24,836 bases of DNA, from the NCBI GenBank assembly GCA_021799555.1, contig JAJZAG010000013.1, positions 1-24,836 of the forward strand, given 5' to 3'. The translations under genes and the position numbers were made by a program. The notes below the pieces were generated by a model, which saw only the letters and a program-made list of their open reading frames with translations, did no database searches and was not told the DNA's origin. This document shows, one piece after another, positions 21,366 through 24,836 of the stretch. How positions within the stretch are numbered: the first letter of the stretch is position 1; each line of letters begins with the position of its first letter. The DNA is from Deltaproteobacteria bacterium. Its GTDB lineage: Bacteria; Desulfobacterota; Binatia; Binatales; Binataceae.

Positions 21366-23876
21366 GTGGTGGCGGGTGCGATCGCGATCGGCGACGGGCT
21401 CGGCAATTTCCGCGTCTTCGCACCGCAATGGCTCGCGTTCGCCCTGACCGCCGCTGCGGTCTGCGCTTATGTAACCATCCGCCCGCGCCTTGGTTACGCG
21501 CTTGCGATAATAGCGATCGCCGCGGCGGCGACGATTCCGGTGCGCGAACTGCTCGCGCCCGAAATCGCGCCGGGTTCCATCCGCGGTTTCGCCGACGGCG
21601 ATAAGGTTACCCTCGCAGGGGTTCTCGATCGCGCGCCCGAGCAGACGCCGAATCTGACCCACCTCTACCTGCGCGTCAGCCGCGCGGCGCATTTCGGCTC
21701 GCCGCTGTCGCCCTCGAGCGGAGAAGTGCGGATTGCGGCGCTGGACCGGGCGCGCTTCCAAATCGGCGATGTGATCCGAATTACCGGGCGCCTGCGCTTT
21801 CCGCGCAACAACGGCGATCCGGGCGAATTCGACTATCAGGGCTACATGGCGCGTGCGGGAATCACGGCGACGATGACCGCGCCCCAGCGCTCGTTTGGAA
21901 CACCCGCGTTTTCGATCGATGGCTCGCGCAAGCCTCTGCTCGCCGGCGCAATCGAAGCTGTACGGGAACGAATCGGCGCATTCTTCGACGCGAACCTCAA
22001 AGATCCCGAGCGCGCGGAAATGCGCGCGATCGTGATTGGCGATCGCGGCGGAATCACTCCCGCCTTGCGCGATCGCTTCGCCCGCACCGGCATGGCGCAT
22101 CTGCTCGTTATCTCGGGACTGCATCTTAGCTTTGTCGCGGCGGCCGTCTTCGCGTTTGTGCGGCTCCTGATGATGCTTGCCCCGGGACTCGCCAGCCGCG
22201 GATGGGCCAACAAGGCCGCCGCAATCGCGGCAGGCGCGGCAGTGTGCGCCTACGCCGCTATCGCGGGTCATCATGTCTCGACGACCCGTGCGCTGGTGAT
22301 GGTGCTGGCGTACATGTTCGCGATCGTCATCGATCGCTCGCGCGAGGCGCTCGCCAGCATGGCGCTTGCCGCAATTGTGATTTGCATCGCGCTTCCGGGC
22401 TCAACCGCCGACGTGGGGTTCCAACTCTCGTTCGCCTCGGTGCTCGCGATTAGCCTTGGGATGCGCCGCTTCGCCGCATGGATTAGATGGCGGCGATTTC
22501 GCGGGCGGCTTGCGCGCGACGGCCCGGCGCGCGGATGGACGATCTTCGGCGCCGTCATCGGATACGTTGCCGTTTCGTTCTGGGCGATGCTCGGAACGGC
22601 GCCGCTGACGGCTTTCCATTTCAACCAGTTCGCAATCGTGGGTCTCGCCGCCAACGCGGTCGTGGTTCCGATAATGGGATTTTTCGCAACCCTATGCGGC
22701 CTCGGCGCTGCGCTCGCGAGCTTTCTGTCGATACCCGCGGCGCGCGGCTTGCTGCGCGCCGGTGCGCTGGCGCTCGAACTATCCAACTATCTGGCCGGAT
22801 GGTTCCTGCGATGGCCCGGCGCATGGGCGCGCGCCTTCACACCGACGCTAATCGAGCTCGCGCTCGCCTATGCTGCGATCCTGCTATGGCTGGGTGCGCC
22901 GATCAAAGACGACCCGCGTATCGCGCACGCGCCCGACGATTCCGGCGGCCTCGCTGCGGCGCAACCGCAGGCGCATCCGCGCATTGGCTGGCGCGCCGCC
23001 GCTGCCGCGATAATCGTTGTGCTCGCGATCGCCGACGCGGGATGGTGGATCCACGACCGGTATTTCTCGAGCACATTGCGCGTGACATTTCTGGCGGTCG
23101 GGGAGGGCGATGGCGCCGTAGTGCGCTTTCCGGGCGGGCGCGTGATGCTGATCGACGCCGGCGGCGCCTATCGCGGCTACGATTATGGAGAACGCGTCGT
23201 CGCACCGTATCTATGGTCGCGGAAAATCATGCAGGTCGATTATCTGGTGATGAGCCATCCGGATTTGGACCACTTCGGCGGCTTTTCGTTTATCGCCGAT
23301 AACTTCTCGCCGCGCCGCTTTTGGTCCTCAGGCGCCTTAAGCCCCGATCGTAGCTTCGGCCTCTTGATGGCTTCGCTGGAACGCAATCGCGTGCGGCTGC
23401 GCACAATCACCGCCGCGTCCGCTCCCGCAACGATCGGCGGGGTGACGGTCGACGCAATCACGCCAGAGCCGGCGCACGCCGAATCGAACAACAACAGCTC
23501 GCTCGTGATCCGGCTCGAGCTTGGGAGATCGAGCTTTCTTTTCACCGGCGATATCGAAGCGCCGGGCGAGGCTGCCCTCGAAGCGTCGGGGCGCAATCTG
23601 CGCGCCGCGGTCCTGAAGGTGCCGCATCACGGCAGCACAACCTCATCGACGCCCGCTTTTATCGCGGCGGTCCGTCCAATCGTCGCCGTAATCTCCGACG
23701 GCTATCGAAATCGCTTCCACTTCCCGGCCGCCACCGTAATTTCGCGCTACCAGGCCTCCGGCGCGACGGTCCTTCGCACCGACCGCGACGGCGCGATCGC
23801 GGTCAGGGCGACGCCGCGCTCGATATCGGTGAGCGCCTATCGCTCGATTCCAATTCCGCCGTATTCCGCGCATTGA
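21366..23876 (+). CDS. comEC: ComEC/Rec2 DNA-uptake channel protein
   Basis: ComEC is the inner-membrane channel that passes single-stranded DNA during natural transformation. The N-terminal part has the soluble DUF4131-type domain between hydrophobic helices (about 65-190). The competence domain follows (about 210-500), with ARTGMAHLLVISGLHLSFVA and TTRALVMVLAYM, its usual motifs. The C-terminal metallo-beta-lactamase-like domain shows GEGDGAVVRFPGG, SHPDLDHFGG (His631, Asp633, Asp635, His636), FLFTGDIE and VPHHGSTTSS (His754/755), so the nuclease-like site is complete. The 836 residues count from GTG 21366. That start cuts into the first transmembrane helix, and the open frame continues upstream to the TAA at 21222 with no ATG, GTG or TTG, so the true N-terminus is probably longer. 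No other competence gene is in the window. Confidence 0.93.
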   Translation: MVAGAIAIGDGLGNFRVFAPQWLAFALTAAAVCAYVTIRPRLGYALAIIAIAAAATIPVRELLAPEIAPGSIRGFADGDKVTLAGVLDRAPEQTPNLTHLYLRVSRAAHFGSPLSPSSGEVRIAALDRARFQIGDVIRITGRLRFPRNNGDPGEFDYQGYMARAGITATMTAPQRSFGTPAFSIDGSRKPLLAGAIEAVRERIGAFFDANLKDPERAEMRAIVIGDRGGITPALRDRFARTGMAHLLVISGLHLSFVAAAVFAFVRLLMMLAPGLASRGWANKAAAIAAGAAVCAYAAIAGHHVSTTRALVMVLAYMFAIVIDRSREALASMALAAIVICIALPGSTADVGFQLSFASVLAISLGMRRFAAWIRWRRFRGRLARDGPARGWTIFGAVIGYVAVSFWAMLGTAPLTAFHFNQFAIVGLAANAVVVPIMGFFATLCGLGAALASFLSIPAARGLLRAGALALELSNYLAGWFLRWPGAWARAFTPTLIELALAYAAILLWLGAPIKDDPRIAHAPDDSGGLAAAQPQAHPRIGWRAAAAAIIVVLAIADAGWWIHDRYFSSTLRVTFLAVGEGDGAVVRFPGGRVMLIDAGGAYRGYDYGERVVAPYLWSRKIMQVDYLVMSHPDLDHFGGFSFIADNFSPRRFWSSGALSPDRSFGLLMASLERNRVRLRTITAASAPATIGGVTVDAITPEPAHAESNNNSSLVIRLELGRSSFLFTGDIEAPGEAALEASGRNLRAAVLKVPHHGSTTSSTPAFIAAVRPIVAVISDGYRNRFHFPAATVISRYQASGATVLRTDRDGAIAVRATPRSISVSAYRSIPIPPYSAH

Positions 23877-23962
23877 GCGCCCGCCAGGTCGTAAACCGCC
23901 CGCCACAGAGCCGCCTCCACAAGGAATCCCACCCCAAAACTCAACTTCGCATAAGAAATATT

Positions 23963-23998
23963 ATGTCAACTAGACGCGCGATTAGTACAATGTTGACA
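23963..23998 (+). promoter_or_regulatory. Possible promoter with inverted repeat before the DUF3800 gene
   Basis: ATGTCA (23963-23968, 4/6 to -35) and TACAAT (23986-23991, 5/6 to -10) are 17 bases apart. The 7-base arms TGTCAAC (23964-23970) and GTTGACA (23992-23998) are reverse complements that flank the -10 and overlap the -35, so they could bind a regulator. A second TTGACA lies at 23993-23998 and might itself be a -35 box. Confidence 0.4.
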
Positions 23999-24072
23999 GT
24001 CAGGCCGAAATTGTTAGAGAATTTGCAGGATGGACGGCATCACCGCAATTGTGGCGATGATAAGCCGTGCTT

Positions 24073-24836
24073 ATGGATACGAACGTTATCTCCGGCTTCC
24101 GTCGCGAAGATCGGGAACGCTGGCGGTATTTAGTGTTCCAGTCGGCTTTAGACGATAGCGGCAAGGATGGCATTAGTCCAGCCTTCGTGCTCGCGGGCTA
24201 TTCCGCGCGGCCCGCTGAATTCATGGACATGGCCGACGCATGGCGGGCGTTACTGACCAAAGAACCGAAACTCGATTACATCAAGGGCTATGAGGCGTTC
24301 GGTTTGCACACCCAGTTTAAGGACTGGACCGTCGATGAACGCGACCAACGCTTGTTGGAATTCATAGAGTTAATTGCTCGATATTCTGGCAAGGGGATCG
24401 CTTTCGTCATCGATAGTGAACCGTTCTCCCTCATCAAAAATTTGAAAGACGAGGCGGGAGTCTCATTCAAAGACCCTTATCAGGTCGCCTATCTGTGGAG
24501 CATCTCCACGCTGCTTCAGGTGCTACCAGACCTGGGAGAGGACGTGATGGATATGGTCTTTGATTGCGATCTGATCACCCGCAGACAGGCGGCAAGAGCC
24601 TACAAAAGTATTCTCAAGGAGTGGCCTACCGAGATAACGCAGCGTCTATTGCGAAAAGAACCCCACTGGGAAGATGACCGACAATTTCTGCCGTTGCAGG
24701 CCGCCGACCTGTTGGCATATTGCGTCCGTGCAGGTCGCGACCCGGACGAGCGCCATGATCGAGTTAGAGATTCGCCGGTCTATGCGGCAATGCGTTCAAT
24801 TCCAACAGCGCTCGCCTACGTTGATCGCGAGAGGAT
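24073..24836 (+). CDS. DUF3800 domain protein, 3' end cut by window edge
   Basis: From ATG 24073 the frame stays open to the right edge (254 codons). The N-terminal LDDSGKDG (26-33) followed by FVLAGYSA corresponds to the acidic D-E-S-G motif and beta strand of DUF3800, and LQAADLLAY (208-216) is the other family signature. These Asp residues suggest a metal-dependent, RNase H-like enzyme, a fold proposed for this family; no reaction is established to my knowledge. DUF3800 genes are frequent in mobile and defence regions. Codon use is less GC-rich at third positions than in all other genes here and the DNA upstream is AT-richer, which suggests recent transfer. A GTG at 24067 is an alternative start; no strong ribosome binding site is seen. 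Confidence 0.75.
   Translation, partial: MDTNVISGFRREDRERWRYLVFQSALDDSGKDGISPAFVLAGYSARPAEFMDMADAWRALLTKEPKLDYIKGYEAFGLHTQFKDWTVDERDQRLLEFIELIARYSGKGIAFVIDSEPFSLIKNLKDEAGVSFKDPYQVAYLWSISTLLQVLPDLGEDVMDMVFDCDLITRRQAARAYKSILKEWPTEITQRLLRKEPHWEDDRQFLPLQAADLLAYCVRAGRDPDERHDRVRDSPVYAAMRSIPTALAYVDRER

Noticed and set aside
21342..22274. 310-residue minus-strand ORF opposite comEC
   Set aside because: It is antisense to the conserved ComEC N-terminal and competence domains.
23873..24133. 86-residue plus-strand ORF between comEC and the DUF3800 gene
   Set aside because: It has no ribosome site or domain character, overlaps the start of the DUF3800 gene and includes promoter-like DNA.

Overview
The window is a GC-rich bacterial chromosome segment from a diderm. 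It carries an OmpA-type lipoprotein, further lipoproteins and many proteins with Sec signal peptides. Gene content (pgeF, a uvrA paralogue, uvrB, comEC, an rluA-family gene, acyl-CoA dehydrogenases, DUF2950, and an asparagine/histidine-rich secreted protein with HP motifs) fits a soil or sediment lineage such as Binatota, Acidobacteria or deltaproteobacterial relatives. That placement is a guess from gene flavour. I see no rRNA, tRNA, CRISPR array, insertion sequence or phage gene.

Layout. 1-1197: two divergent secreted proteins of unknown function, the first cut by the left edge. 1216-5516: a minus-strand run of a 73-residue helical protein, a uvrA-type ATPase, a 64-residue membrane protein and an rluA-family pseudouridine synthase, with tight spacing and a good -10 box in front. 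5635-7760: a plus-strand run of pgeF, a 59-residue basic protein missed by length cut-offs, and a Gfo/Idh/MocA oxidoreductase joined to it by a 4-base ATGA overlap. 7807-11067: two unlike acyl-CoA dehydrogenases with complementary losses of active-site motifs, probably one heteromeric enzyme, followed by a ThuA-like protein.

11149-13730: three minus-strand envelope genes (a secreted unknown, an OmpA-like lipoprotein with a 24-proline linker, and a secreted HP/NHQWH-repeat protein); two of them end in clear hairpin terminators. 14126-16357: uvrB with a 71-residue basic tail. 16585-19556: a hemerythrin-domain protein, a TetR regulator and a 14-TM drug-efflux permease. A perfect 12-4-12 palindrome lies over the TetR start and is the likely operator; TetR and permease overlap by ATGA.

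19584-20974: a glycine-rich lipoprotein and a DUF2950 protein, minus strand. 21366-23876: comEC, whose reading frame runs about 140 bases further upstream without a normal start codon. 24073 to the right edge: a DUF3800 protein, cut by the edge, with lower GC by eye and preceded by AT-rich sequence. It is the only gene that looks acquired.

The strongest leads are the split acyl-CoA dehydrogenase pair, the TetR palindrome, the comEC start and the edge DUF3800 gene. I do not see a complete new defence or biosynthetic system inside the window.
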